The notes under the pieces are model-generated. The model was given only the letters and a program-made list of their open reading frames with translations. It did no database searches and was not told the origin of the DNA. This document shows positions 16,982-25,575 of a stretch of 64,000 nucleotides of DNA, one piece after another. This DNA comes from Pseudoxanthomonas mexicana (lineage in GTDB: Bacteria; Pseudomonadota; Gammaproteobacteria; Xanthomonadales; Xanthomonadaceae), in the NCBI RefSeq assembly GCF_001556105.1, contig NZ_LSIF01000034.1, forward strand, positions 62,001-126,000, in the 5' to 3' direction. Each line of letters begins with the position of its first letter. Positions within the stretch are counted from its first letter, which is position 1. The translations under genes were made by a program, and so were the position numbers.

Positions 16982-17305
16982 TCAGCGCTCCAGCAGCGGC
17001 AACTTGTTCGTCTTGCCTTCCCACTCCTTGGCATCCGGCAGCGGGTCCTTGCGTGTGGTGATCACCGGCCAGGCACGCGACAGTTCGGCGTTGAGCGCGA
17101 CATAGCCTTCCTGTCCGGCCGGCACGTCGTCCTCGGGGTAGATGGCGTTGATGGGGCATTCGGGTTCGCACAACGTGCAGTCGATGCACTCGTCCGGATC
17201 GATCACCAGGAAGTTCGGGCCCTCGTGGAAACAGTCCACAGGACAGACCTCCACGCAGTCGGTGTACTTGCACTTGATGCAGTTTTCGGTGACGACGAAG
17301 GGCAT
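16982..17305 (-). CDS. fdxA: Ferredoxin FdxA, seven-iron [3Fe-4S][4Fe-4S]
   Basis: 107 residues, exactly the usual FdxA length, from the ATG at 17305 ([17 protein letters not shown]). The first cluster set [17 protein letters not shown] and the second [11 protein letters not shown], with Pro after the last cysteine, match Azotobacter-type 7Fe ferredoxins. It is a cytoplasmic low-potential electron carrier. A 15-bp palindrome at 17344-17358 lies in the promoter region. Confidence 0.95.
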   Translation of the reverse strand: MPFVVTENCIKCKYTDCVEVCPVDCFHEGPNFLVIDPDECIDCTLCEPECPINAIYPEDDVPAGQEGYVALNAELSRAWPVITTRKDPLPDAKEWEGKTNKLPLLER

Positions 17306-17608
17306 GAGACTCGATGTGCAACGGAGAGAACCGCGCAAGTTTAAATCACCGCGTGATTCGAGTTGGGAATCTTTCTTGCTTGCCGCCTGGGTCGGAGGAG
17401 CGCGCCGACGTACTCGGTGCCGGATGGGTGACCTGTCCGGCGATGCGGGTGCCGCATGGTGGGGACGGGCATCGTTCCAGAACCGCAAGACAGCCGGGCG
17501 CAGTCGGCGCGAAGGGTCAAAATTGGAACAATCAGTTGGTTTCCGGCTGATTTATTCCATCCATGCGCGGGATCATGCTGCGCGCCTCACCACAGAAGGA
17601 GTTCCGCC
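17306..17608. other. Divergent intergenic region fdxA / pirin
   Basis: About 300 bases with no credible gene. Besides the palindrome near fdxA, it contains the pirin-gene ribosome site AGAAGGAG just before 17609 and an AT-rich patch around 17520-17560 that probably holds the pirin promoter. No consensus hexamer pair could be fixed. Confidence 0.5.
17344..17358. promoter_or_regulatory. Palindrome in fdxA promoter region
   Basis: AATCAC-CGC-GTGATT is a perfect 6-3-6 dyad 39 to 53 bases upstream of the fdxA start. On the fdxA strand it is directly followed by TTTAAAC, a possible -10. It could be an operator; no regulator is identifiable. Confidence 0.35.
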
Positions 17609-18316
17609 ATGATTACCTTGCGTCCCGCCGGTGCCCGCGGCCATGCCAACCACGGCTGGCTGGATTCATGGCACAGCTTTTCCTTTGCCAGCTACGTCGA
17701 CGACAAGCACGTCCATTGGGGCCCGCTGCGCGTGATCAACGAGGACCGCGTGGCCGCCGGCCGCGGCTTCGGCGAACACAGCCACCGCGACATGGAAATC
17801 ATCAGCTACGTGCTGGAAGGCGCGCTGGGGCACAAGGATTCGATGGGCAACAGTTCCAGCATCGTGCCGGGCGATGTCCAGCGCATGAGCGCGGGCACCG
17901 GCGTGCAGCATTCCGAATTCAACTACAGCGAATCCGGTACCACGCATTTCCTGCAGATATGGATCATTCCCGACCGACAGGGCGTCCCGTCCTCGTACGA
18001 AGAGAAAGCCTTTCCCGCCACCGAGAAGCAGGGTCGCCTGCGCCTGGTGGTCAGTCCCGACGGCGCCGACGGCTCGGTCAGCATCCACCAGGATGCGCGC
18101 ATGTACGCCGGTCTGTTCGATGGCAGCGAGAAGGCCGAGCTTCGCCTCGCCGAAGGCCGGCTAGGTTATGTGCACGTGGCGCGTGGCGAGGCCACTGTCA
18201 ACGGGCAAGCCTTGAAAGCCGGCGATGCGCTGCTCTACGACGCGGAGCCACTGGTCAGCGTCGAGCGTGGCATCGGGGCCGAAGTGCTGGTATTCGATCT
18301 GCCGCGGATGCAGTGA
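17609..18316 (+). CDS. Pirin family protein (YhhW type bicupin)
   Basis: 235 residues from ATG 17609, preceded by AGGAG. The N-terminal cupin has the metal-binding set in GEHSHRDMEI and GTGVQHSEFN, where His and Glu bind iron in YhhW/pirin. The C-terminal cupin starts near residue 150. YhhW-type pirins have quercetinase activity in E. coli, and the physiological substrate is unknown here. It stands alone. Confidence 0.9.
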   Translation: MITLRPAGARGHANHGWLDSWHSFSFASYVDDKHVHWGPLRVINEDRVAAGRGFGEHSHRDMEIISYVLEGALGHKDSMGNSSSIVPGDVQRMSAGTGVQHSEFNYSESGTTHFLQIWIIPDRQGVPSSYEEKAFPATEKQGRLRLVVSPDGADGSVSIHQDARMYAGLFDGSEKAELRLAEGRLGYVHVARGEATVNGQALKAGDALLYDAEPLVSVERGIGAEVLVFDLPRMQ

Positions 18317-18831
18317 ATCGCGTGGTTGTGCGGTTTGATCGGCGCTTAAGGAGTTCTTAAAGCGCGCACGCGAGCATGGGTGGGCCGGGCATCCCGGTCC
18401 CCCATTGCCGAGGTTGTCGTGAGTCTGTTGCGCGCCCGTATGCCGCTGTTGCGGTTGTCGCCGTTTTCCACCTTCGTCCAGGTCGGCGAGCGTACCGGCG
18501 CGAACGCGCAGGACCAGTTGCCGTCGCGGTGGAGCGCCGGCCTGGCGGTCGCCCACCGCCACCGCGGGTGCGCAGGCGCAGGAACGCGCACGCGCCTGTC
18601 TGCCGTCGTTGCCTATGGCAGTGATCGCTGTCGTCCGCGCGGCGTGGCGCCGGGTTATCGCGCCCGCGCCCATGGCCGTGTCGCACTGCGGACTTTCGTG
18701 GCCGGGCGGATGGATGGCCTGGATGCCGAAGATTCCGGTATCGCCGAATGGGCACGCCGCAGCGCGCCTGTTCGTCGGCATCCTGCACGGCTTTCGACCG
18801 TCCGTTCCCACGTCTTTCCATGGAGTTCCCC
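18317..18831. other. 515-base region without a confident gene
   Basis: Lies between pirin and the GNAT gene. An imperfect hairpin GCGCTTAAG...CTTAAAGCGC at about 18342-18365 could end the pirin transcript. A 151-codon open frame from GTG 18380 ends in an ATGA overlap with the GNAT start at 18832, which looks like translational coupling. Its product is Arg/Ala-rich with no recognisable motif, and its third-position GC is lower than that of the neighbours, so I do not call it a gene. Confidence 0.4.
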
Positions 18832-19413
18832 ATGAACGTCCGACTTTCCCATGCCGAAACGGCGACGCCACTTCGCCTGGCACCGGTGGCCTATCTGCCC
18901 GCACCCGAAGATCCCTCCTGGACTACCGCGCCTGTCGATGACGGCGTCGGTATCCACCGCGTCACGCGTGCACACGCTGCTCCGTTGATGCAGTTGTGCG
19001 ACCGGCAGATGGCGGAGTTGCCGGGGGCGGCGCGGGTACGTGCGAGTGCCGGCGTGCTGGAACTGATGGAGGCACTGTTCGAACCGCCGCTGCGTGCATG
19101 GGCGTGGATCGCTCAGCATCGCGGTGAACCAGCCGGCTATGCCTTTGCCACGGTCGGCTTCTCGATGATCGAGCGTGCGTACTATTTCAATCTGGAAGCG
19201 CTGTTCGTTCCGGCCAGCGCACGACCTTCCGGCATCGCGGCCGGCCTGTTCGCCGAAGCACGGCGGATGGCGGCGGAACTCGGCTGCATCGACCTGCGCT
19301 GGCAGGTGCCGGTGGGGCAGGGGGGCGGACAGATCGCGCTGCCCGGCCAGGCCGGCGCGGCCACGATGATCCAGTATGTATTTCCCGCACTGCGGAGTGG
19401 CCAGGATGAATGA
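18832..19413 (+). CDS. GNAT-family N-acetyltransferase
   Basis: 193 residues from ATG 18832 (GGAG upstream). The first 35 residues are extra; the acetyltransferase fold runs from about residue 40, with AWAWIAQHRGEPAGYAFA (beta 4), YYFNLEALFVPASARPSGIAAGLF (the acetyl-CoA loop, with R/SGIA in place of the usual Q/RxxGxG/A) and a terminal strand. Substrate not predictable. It overlaps the next gene by 8 bases, so the two form a pair. Confidence 0.75.
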   Translation: MNVRLSHAETATPLRLAPVAYLPAPEDPSWTTAPVDDGVGIHRVTRAHAAPLMQLCDRQMAELPGAARVRASAGVLELMEALFEPPLRAWAWIAQHRGEPAGYAFATVGFSMIERAYYFNLEALFVPASARPSGIAAGLFAEARRMAAELGCIDLRWQVPVGQGGGQIALPGQAGAATMIQYVFPALRSGQDE

Positions 19414-20509
19414 CAGGGTGACCAAGCCCGCTTTGCGTGGCAGGCGCTGGCGGCGCATGGCGGCTGCGGCATGCGTGTCGGCGACGGCGTTCGCGTATGC
19501 CGGCTGCAGCACGGTGTCGTATCCGCAATCGCCGCAGTTCGGCGAGGACGGCTTCCAGAACGCACGCAAGCCGCGCCCGATGGGATGGCGCGAAACCAGC
19601 AAGCTCTGGTGGGATTTCCTGGTCGGCGGGAAGCCCGCGGGCACCACTCCGGCCCAAGCGATCCCGGTGCAGGCGGTGACGAGGGCGCAGCTCGATGAAG
19701 CGTCGGACGGCACGCTGTACCGGCTGGGACACTCCACCATCCTGCTGAAGCTGGATGGACGCTTCTGGCTGACCGATCCCGTATTCTCCGAGCGCGCCTC
19801 GCCGGTGCAATGGGCTGGACCGAAGCGCTTCCATGCGCCTCCGATCGACCTCGAGCAACTGCCGCCGCTCGCGGCGGTGGTGCTGTCGCACGACCACTAC
19901 GATCATCTGGATCGCGAGACCGTGCGTGCATTGGCCGCGAAGACCGAGATGTTCCTGACGCCACTGGGCGTTGGCGATCGCCTCGTCCGCTGGGGCGTGC
20001 CGCGCGAGAAGATTCGCCAGCTGGACTGGTGGGACGATGTGGCACTCGGCGGCGTCCGCTTCACCGCGACGCCGTCGCAACATTTCTCCGGCCGTACGCT
20101 GTTCGACCGCAATGCGACGCTATGGGCGTCGTGGGTGATCCAGGCGGAGGGACTGCGCATCTTCTTCAGCGGCGACACGGGCTACTTCGATGGCTTCCGC
20201 ACCATCGGCGAGCGGATGGGCCCGTTCGACATCACGCTGCTGGAATGCGGTGCCTACGACCGCCGCTGGCAGGACGTCCACATGCTGCCGACCCAGACGC
20301 TGCAGGCGCACGTGGATCTGGGCGGAAAGTGGTTGCTGCCGATCCACAACAGCACGTTCGACCTGGCGTTCCATGGCTGGAGCGAGCCGTTGGAATCGCT
20401 GTACATCTTGTCGAACCAGCACGGCGTGCAGATCGTCACGCCGACGATCGGCCAGCCGCTGACGATCGCCCGGCCGGAAGGTACGCAGCCATGGTGGCGC
20501 AGCGAGTAA
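19406..20509 (+). CDS. Metallo-beta-lactamase-fold lipoprotein (NAPE-PLD/UlaG-like)
   Basis: 367 residues from ATG 19406 with AGGA upstream. A basic N-terminus and hydrophobic helix end in a lipobox AYAGC (Cys about 33), predicting a lipid anchor. The hydrolase domain has GHSTILLKLDG, SHDHYDHLD (the HxHxDH zinc signature), FSGDTGYF and a late LPIHNSTF. This set is typical of the NAPE-PLD-like subgroup of the MBL family, which includes phospholipid-cleaving enzymes. Substrate here unknown. It overlaps the GNAT stop by 8 bases. Confidence 0.8.
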   Translation: MNDRVTKPALRGRRWRRMAAAACVSATAFAYAGCSTVSYPQSPQFGEDGFQNARKPRPMGWRETSKLWWDFLVGGKPAGTTPAQAIPVQAVTRAQLDEASDGTLYRLGHSTILLKLDGRFWLTDPVFSERASPVQWAGPKRFHAPPIDLEQLPPLAAVVLSHDHYDHLDRETVRALAAKTEMFLTPLGVGDRLVRWGVPREKIRQLDWWDDVALGGVRFTATPSQHFSGRTLFDRNATLWASWVIQAEGLRIFFSGDTGYFDGFRTIGERMGPFDITLLECGAYDRRWQDVHMLPTQTLQAHVDLGGKWLLPIHNSTFDLAFHGWSEPLESLYILSNQHGVQIVTPTIGQPLTIARPEGTQPWWRSE

Positions 20510-20524
20510 GGCTTTGGCCGTCAC

Positions 20525-21898
20525 TCAACGGTCGGGTGTCGCGCGAAACGCCACCCGGCAGCCGAAGCCACGGCCACCGATGCCGTCGCCCACGCTGATC
20601 GTCGCCCCGTGCGCCTGCGCGATGCGCTGCACCAGCGACAGGCCGATGCCGCTGCCGCGCTCGCCATTGCCCTGGCTGCCGCGGAAGAAGCGTTCGAAGA
20701 CGCGCTCGCGTTCGTCCGGCAGTACGCCGGGACCGTTGTCGCGCACCGCCAACCAGGCCGTCGCACCGTCGGCATCCAGGCCGCAGGCGATCTCGATGCG
20801 GGCCTGTTCACCGCTGTAGCGCAACGCGTTGTCGAGCAGGTTGCGCGCGAGGATGCCGAGGTCGTCCAGGTCGCCATGGACGCTGGCGGGTTCCGTATGG
20901 ACGACGATGGTCTGCTTCCGGCGTGCCGCCATCGATTCGAACTCGCGCGCGACCATGGCGACCACGTCCGGCAGCGCGACCTCCGGGCGCTCTTCGCTGA
21001 GCGGCGACGCATCGACACGCGCGGAATCGAGCAACTGCTGCGCGAGGCGCGACGTGCGCTGGACCCCCTGCGCCAGTTGGTCGAGCGCCGCCTGCGCGTC
21101 CGCCTGCGTGCCGGCGCGCCGTGCGACCTGCGTCTGCGTCAGGAGCGCCGCCAGCGGCGTGCGCAGTTCATGCGCCGCATCGGCCAGGAACTGGCGTTCG
21201 CCGCGCATGGCGTCCGACAGCCGTTCGAGCAGCAGGTTGAACGAATCCACCAGCGGGCGGATCTCGCGCGGCAGGCCCGCGACAGGCAGCGGCGCCAGAT
21301 CATGCGCCGCACGCTCCGCCATGCCGCGGCGCAGGCGGTTCATCGGGCGCAGGCTCCAGTGAATGGCGAAGCCGACGCAGGCACCCAACACCAGCAGGAT
21401 GCCGATACCACTCCACACGCTGACCTTCACCCAGTACGCCAGTTCCGTGCGCATCGCGGACAGCGACATGCCCGCCTGCACCTGGATGCGGCCGCGCGCA
21501 TCGGAGACGGTGTAGACGCGCCAGGGCTCGCCGCCGACCTCGGTAAGAACGAAGCCGGGCTTGAAGTCCGACCGCAAGGGCTGCGCCGGTGCGCCGTCAG
21601 ACCGGACGACGGGTGCGCGGCGTCCGAGGATCCAGACCTGATAGCGCAGCGCATCGAACTTGCGACCTGCACTGCTGGGTTGAGTCGGCAACTGCAGGCG
21701 TGGCCCGGCGTCCAGCGCATCGAGGTTGGCCGGCATGGACAGGAGGATCTGTTCGCTGACTTCCTGCAGGAACAGGTCGTCGTGCCCCTGCTGCTGCCGC
21801 GTCATCTGGAAATACTGGCCACCCAGCCAGCATGTCCAGCCCAGTGCGAGCGGCGTCATGACGGCCAGCAACAGCTTCGACTTCAGCGAGTGGCTCAT
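20525..21898 (-). CDS. Sensor histidine kinase (QseC/PmrB-like)
   Basis: 457 residues: a first transmembrane helix at about 8-30, a periplasmic sensor of about 120 residues (2CSK_N-like), a second helix at about 157-182, a HAMP linker, phospho-acceptor His243 in AAHELRTPLA, an N box (LARNLLDNALRYS), a G1 box VRDNGPGV and a G2 box GSGIGLSLV. All catalytic motifs are intact. The ATG overlaps the stop of the response-regulator gene by ATGA, so both are one operon. The signal is not evident. Confidence 0.92.
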   Translation of the reverse strand: MSHSLKSKLLLAVMTPLALGWTCWLGGQYFQMTRQQQGHDDLFLQEVSEQILLSMPANLDALDAGPRLQLPTQPSSAGRKFDALRYQVWILGRRAPVVRSDGAPAQPLRSDFKPGFVLTEVGGEPWRVYTVSDARGRIQVQAGMSLSAMRTELAYWVKVSVWSGIGILLVLGACVGFAIHWSLRPMNRLRRGMAERAAHDLAPLPVAGLPREIRPLVDSFNLLLERLSDAMRGERQFLADAAHELRTPLAALLTQTQVARRAGTQADAQAALDQLAQGVQRTSRLAQQLLDSARVDASPLSEERPEVALPDVVAMVAREFESMAARRKQTIVVHTEPASVHGDLDDLGILARNLLDNALRYSGEQARIEIACGLDADGATAWLAVRDNGPGVLPDERERVFERFFRGSQGNGERGSGIGLSLVQRIAQAHGATISVGDGIGGRGFGCRVAFRATPDR

Positions 21899-22560
21899 GT
21901 CTCCTCTCCCAGCCGGTAGCCGAAGCCGTGAACGGTGGCGATCACGCCATCGCCGAGCTTCTTGCGCAACTGGTGGATGTACACCGCGATGGTGTTGCTT
22001 TCGATCGCGCTGTCGCCACCATAGACCAGCGATTCCAGCGTTTCGCGCGCGATCACGCGTCCTGGCCGCTCCATCAGTGCCAGCAGGGTGCGGTACTCGT
22101 GAACGCCCAGCCGGATCGGTCGGTCACCCACGCGTACGGAACGGTCAGCCGGATCGAGCACGATCTCGCCATGGCGCAGCACCGGCGAGACGCGGCCTTG
22201 GGTGCGTCGGATCACGGCGCGCAGCCGCGCGCTGAGTTCGCCGGCCTCGAAGGGTTTGACGATGTAGTCGTCGGCACCGGCGTCCAGGCCTCGGATGCGG
22301 TCGCTGAGCTGGTCGCGCGCGGTGATGATGAGCACCGGCGTGGTGTCGTAGCGCTGGCGCAGCCCGGTGAGGACGTCCAGGCCAGAACCGCGCGGCAGGC
22401 CCAGATCAAGGAGGACCGCAGTGTAGCCATGGTCGACCAGCGCCAGGCGCGCGGCGGTGACGTCCTCCGCACGATCGATGGACCAGCCATCCTGCGCCAG
22501 CGCGGCGGCCAGGGCATCGCCCAGCATGCGATCGTCTTCAACCAGGAGCAGGCGCGACAC
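21895..22560 (-). CDS. OmpR/PmrA-type response regulator
   Basis: 221 residues. The receiver domain has VEDD (acidic pocket at residues 8-10), phospho-acceptor Asp52 in LLDLGLP, a conserved Thr in ITARD and a Lys in VKPFE. A winged-helix DNA-binding domain lies at about 125-220. It is closest in character to QseB/PmrA-like regulators. A PmrA-like box lies 47-63 bases upstream of the ATG, suggesting autoregulation. Cotranscribed with the kinase gene. Confidence 0.92.
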   Translation of the reverse strand: MSRLLLVEDDRMLGDALAAALAQDGWSIDRAEDVTAARLALVDHGYTAVLLDLGLPRGSGLDVLTGLRQRYDTTPVLIITARDQLSDRIRGLDAGADDYIVKPFEAGELSARLRAVIRRTQGRVSPVLRHGEIVLDPADRSVRVGDRPIRLGVHEYRTLLALMERPGRVIARETLESLVYGGDSAIESNTIAVYIHQLRKKLGDGVIATVHGFGYRLGEET

Positions 22561-22606
22561 GGGCGAACCTTGCGGAGAGCGGAGTCCACCATGCTAGGGC
22601 CACGCG

Positions 22607-22623
22607 ATTAAACCGTCTTTAAT
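22607..22623 (-). promoter_or_regulatory. PmrA-like box upstream of the two-component operon
   Basis: ATTAAA-N5-TTTAAT, a perfect 6-5-6 inverted repeat that also contains TTAA-N7-TTAA, the spacing known for PmrA/QseB-type boxes. It sits 47-63 bases upstream of the response-regulator start, a position suitable for autoregulation. Confidence 0.55.
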
Positions 22624-22652
22624 GCGGCGCGGGTACGGCCCCGGAAACGCAA

Positions 22653-22672
22653 GACCCCGCCGGGGCGGGGTC
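22653..22672 (-). terminator. GC-rich hairpin downstream of tRNA-Glu
   Basis: GACCCCGCC / GGCGGGGTC with a tiny loop, about 48 bases past the tRNA 3 prime end on the minus strand. It is a strong stem but only a short U-poor tail (TTGCG), so a likely though not ideal terminator. Confidence 0.5.
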
Positions 22673-22720
22673 CTGGTCGCTGCACCTTGCTGTGGATCTC
22701 AACCCGCAGCCTTGGCCGGA

Positions 22721-22795
22721 TGGCGCTCCCTAGGGGACTCGAACCCCTGTTTTAGCCTTGAGAGGGCCACGTCCTAACCTCTAGACGAAGGGAGC
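22721..22795 (-). tRNA. tRNA-Glu (anticodon CTC)
   Basis: A full cloverleaf is readable on the minus strand. The 7-bp acceptor stem GCTCCCT / AGGGAGC has discriminator G and an encoded CCA end (22721-22723). The D arm is TCGTCTAGAGG. The anticodon loop CTCTCAA with CTC in the centre is on a TGGCC/GGCTA stem, and the T arm is AGGGGTTCGAGTCCCCT. The sequence follows bacterial tRNA-Glu closely. With anticodon CTC it reads GAG, a common codon in this GC-rich genome. Confidence 0.95.
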
Positions 22796-22868
22796 ATTTT
22801 TGGTGAAACCGGCGTAGCGGATTAGTATAGGTGGCGGCCAAGCCAAGGGCAATCCATGTGGCGGCCGC

Positions 22869-24221
22869 GTGACCCTCCTGCATGGAACTGCCGCTATTAC
22901 GCCGCCTACCGCTCTGCGAACCATCCCGCGCGACCAGCACACCATCTCGCGCAAGGACATCAGCCCGAACGCGCTGCGCGTGCTCTACCGCCTGCGGGAT
23001 GCCGGTTTCCAGGCCTATCTGGTGGGCGGCGCGGTGCGCGACCTGCTGGTCGGTGGCCACCCCAAGGACTTCGACGTCGCCACCGACGCCACGCCGGAAC
23101 AGGTCCGCCAGCAGTTCCGCAATTGCCGCCTGATCGGCCGCCGTTTCCGGCTGGCGCACGTGGTGTTCGGTCGCGAGATCATCGAAGTCGCCACGTTCCG
23201 CGCGAACAGCGACGACGGCAGTGGCGACCGCGAGATGGACAATGGTCGGCTGGTCCGCGACAACGTCTACGGCACGGTGGAAGACGATGCGGTGCGTCGT
23301 GATTTCACTGCCAACGCGCTGTACTACGCCATCGACGACTTTTCCGTACGCGACTACGTCGGCGGCTTCGAGGACGTGATGGCCCGTCGATTGAAGCTGA
23401 TCGGCGATCCCGAGCAGCGTTACCGGGAAGATCCGGTGCGCATGCTGCGTGCGGTCCGGCTGGCCGCCAAACTGGACTTCGACATCGAGGTCGACACGGC
23501 CGCGCCCATCGCGCCGCTGGCGCCGCTGCTGGCGGAAGCCGCACCGGCGCGCTTGTTCGAAGAAATCCTGAAGCTGTTCCTGTCGGGCAACGGCGTCGCC
23601 AGCTTCGAAGGGCTGGAGCGCTTCGGCTTGTTGAAGGTGCTGTTTCCCGAGAGTGCCGCCGCGTTGGCGTCCAACCGCAGCGGGGCGTTGCGCCGGATGG
23701 TGCTGGCCGGCCTGACCGGCACCGACCAGCGTGTCGCCAATGACGAACCGGTATCGCCGGCATTCCTGTTTGCGCTGCTGCTGTGGCCGGCGTATTGCCG
23801 CGCACTGATGGGCTTGCAGGCGCAGGGCATGCAGGCGGAAGAGGCGCAGCGCCGCGCTGCCGACCGCGTCACCCTGCACCAGTTGAATACCGTGGCATTG
23901 CCGCGCCGCTTCTCGCTGCCGATGCAGGAGATATGGCTGCTGCAGACGCGTTTCGGCAACCGCCAGCGCAAGCGCGTAACGCGCCTGCTGTCGCATCCGC
24001 GTTTCCGTGCGGCGTTCGATTTCCTGGTCCTGCGGTTGGCGGCGTCGCCGGAGCACGCCGAGGACGTGGACTTCTGGCGCGAAGCGCAAACGCAGTCCGG
24101 CGATGAGCTGTCGGCGACATTGGGTGTAGCGGCCTCGGCTGACAGCTTCGCCGAAGACGCACCGCCATCCAAGCGTCGCCGCCGGCGGCGCAGTCGCGGC
24201 ACGGGGCCTTCGCCGGAATGA
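22869..24221 (+). CDS. pcnB: Poly(A) polymerase I
   Basis: About 450 residues from GTG 22869; no strong ribosome site is seen, so the exact start is uncertain. Class II nucleotidyltransferase core: GGAVRDLLVGG at about 58-68 and DFDVATDA with the catalytic carboxylates, then RRFRLAHV and EDPVRMLRAVRLAAKL. The C-terminus ends in an Arg/Lys-rich tail (SKRRRRRRSRG), which is typical of PcnB rather than the CCA-adding enzyme and binds RNA. It adds poly(A) tails that promote mRNA decay. It overlaps folK by ATGA, an arrangement conserved in many gammaproteobacteria. Confidence 0.9.
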   Translation: MTLLHGTAAITPPTALRTIPRDQHTISRKDISPNALRVLYRLRDAGFQAYLVGGAVRDLLVGGHPKDFDVATDATPEQVRQQFRNCRLIGRRFRLAHVVFGREIIEVATFRANSDDGSGDREMDNGRLVRDNVYGTVEDDAVRRDFTANALYYAIDDFSVRDYVGGFEDVMARRLKLIGDPEQRYREDPVRMLRAVRLAAKLDFDIEVDTAAPIAPLAPLLAEAAPARLFEEILKLFLSGNGVASFEGLERFGLLKVLFPESAAALASNRSGALRRMVLAGLTGTDQRVANDEPVSPAFLFALLLWPAYCRALMGLQAQGMQAEEAQRRAADRVTLHQLNTVALPRRFSLPMQEIWLLQTRFGNRQRKRVTRLLSHPRFRAAFDFLVLRLAASPEHAEDVDFWREAQTQSGDELSATLGVAASADSFAEDAPPSKRRRRRRSRGTGPSPE

Positions 24222-24709
24222 CCGCGCACGTCCAGGCCTGCGTCGGTCTGGGAGCCAACCTCGGGGACGCTGCAGATACGTTGCGGGAGGCCATTGAAGC
24301 GCTGGGACGCCGTGAGAGCGTGGTCATGCGCCAGGTATCACGCCTCTACCGCACGCCAGCCTGGGGCAGGGAAGACCAGCCGGACTTCATCAACGCGGTC
24401 GTGCTGATCGACACCACGCTGTCCGCGCACGCACTACTGGCGCTGCTGCTGTCCGTCGAGGCCGATTTTGGTCGCCATCGCATCGATGGCGAGCGTTGGG
24501 GGCCGCGTACCCTGGACCTCGACCTGCTGCTCTACGGCGACGCGGTGATCGACGAGCCCGGGTTGCGCGTGCCGCATCCGCACCTGCATGAGCGCGCGTT
24601 CGCACTCGTCCCGTTGCTCGATGTGCTGCCGGATGCCCGGATTCCCGGCTACGGCGATGCGCGGGATGCTGTGTCCGTGCTGGAAATGTCCAACATCCAT
24701 CCGTTATGA
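24218..24709 (+). CDS. folK: 2-amino-4-hydroxy-6-hydroxymethyldihydropteridine pyrophosphokinase
   Basis: 163 residues. The HPPK motifs are present: ACVGLGANLGD at the N-terminus, the flexible-loop region with SRLYRTPAWG, and the signature RWGPRTLDLDLLLYGD with metal-binding Asp residues, followed by RVPHPHLHERAFAL. It transfers pyrophosphate from ATP to the pterin in folate synthesis. It overlaps pcnB by 4 bases and lies 17 bases ahead of panB. Confidence 0.95.
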   Translation: MTAHVQACVGLGANLGDAADTLREAIEALGRRESVVMRQVSRLYRTPAWGREDQPDFINAVVLIDTTLSAHALLALLLSVEADFGRHRIDGERWGPRTLDLDLLLYGDAVIDEPGLRVPHPHLHERAFALVPLLDVLPDARIPGYGDARDAVSVLEMSNIHPL

Positions 24710-24712
24710 GTG

Positions 24713-24718
24713 GATAAT
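24713..24718 (+). promoter_or_regulatory. Possible -10 for panB (GATAAT)
   Basis: GATAAT ends 8 bases before the panB ATG at 24727, with no ribosome-binding sequence between. If used, panB would be read from a nearly leaderless transcript in addition to any read-through from folK. Confidence 0.35.
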
Positions 24719-24726
24719 ACGGCGCT

Positions 24727-25539
24727 ATGAGCACGCACGCCGACAGCAAACCCTGGACAGTTCCCGCCCTCGCCGACGCCAAGCGCGAGGGCCGCAAGCT
24801 GGTGATGCTGACCGCGTACGACAACAGCTTCGCCCGGGTGCTGGATGCGAATGGCATCGACCTGGTGCTGATTGGCGATTCGCTGGGCATGGTCGTGCAG
24901 GGCCATGACTCCACGCTGCCGGTGACGGTGGACGACATCGTCTACCACACGCGTGTCGTCGCCCGCGGACTCAACCGTGCATTGCTGGTGTCCGACCTGC
25001 CGTTCCAGTCCGATGCGACACCGGAGCGTGCACTGGACGCTGCCATCGCGCTGCTGCAGGCGGGTGCGGAGATGGTCAAGCTGGAAGGTGCGGGTCACAA
25101 GCTCGACGTCATCCGCTTCCTGGTCGAGCGCGATATCCCGGTCTGTGCGCACCTCGGCCTGACGCCGCAGTCGGTGCTCAAGTTCGGCGGTTACCGCGTG
25201 CAGGGTCGCGACGAAGCGGCGGCTGCACGGTTGCGCGAAGAGGCCCGCGCGGTCGCCGACGCCGGCGCACAGCTGCTGGTGCTGGAGTGCGTGCCGTCAT
25301 CGCTGGCAGCCGCCATCACCGCCGATCTCGCGATCCCCACCATCGGCATCGGCGCGGGCCCCGGCTGCGACGGCCAGGTGCTGGTGTTGCACGATCTGCT
25401 TGGGCTGGACACCGGCCATCGCCGGCCGAAGTTCGTCAAGGATTTCCTGGCCGATGGCGGGTCCGTGGCCGGCGCGGTGCGCGCCTACGCCGATGCCGTG
25501 CGCAGCGGGGCGTTCCCCGACGACGCCCATTCCTACTGA
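24727..25539 (+). CDS. panB: 3-methyl-2-oxobutanoate hydroxymethyltransferase
   Basis: 270 residues, the standard length. TIM-barrel motifs are present: [33 protein letters not shown] with the Mg-binding Asp, the substrate-binding MVKLEGAG, and HLGLTPQS. It makes ketopantoate from alpha-ketoisovalerate and methylene-THF, the first step to pantothenate. It is the first of the panB-panC-panD run, which is consistent with a folate-supply link to folK immediately before it. Confidence 0.96.
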   Translation: MSTHADSKPWTVPALADAKREGRKLVMLTAYDNSFARVLDANGIDLVLIGDSLGMVVQGHDSTLPVTVDDIVYHTRVVARGLNRALLVSDLPFQSDATPERALDAAIALLQAGAEMVKLEGAGHKLDVIRFLVERDIPVCAHLGLTPQSVLKFGGYRVQGRDEAAAARLREEARAVADAGAQLLVLECVPSSLAAAITADLAIPTIGIGAGPGCDGQVLVLHDLLGLDTGHRRPKFVKDFLADGGSVAGAVRAYADAVRSGAFPDDAHSY

Positions 25540-25575
25540 CCGCGCCGCGCGCACCGACTCGCCACAGGGGCCACG

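Noticed and set aside
22721..22795. tRNA-Glu as an integration site
   Set aside because: No integrase, no direct repeat of the tRNA end and no foreign block was seen next to it.
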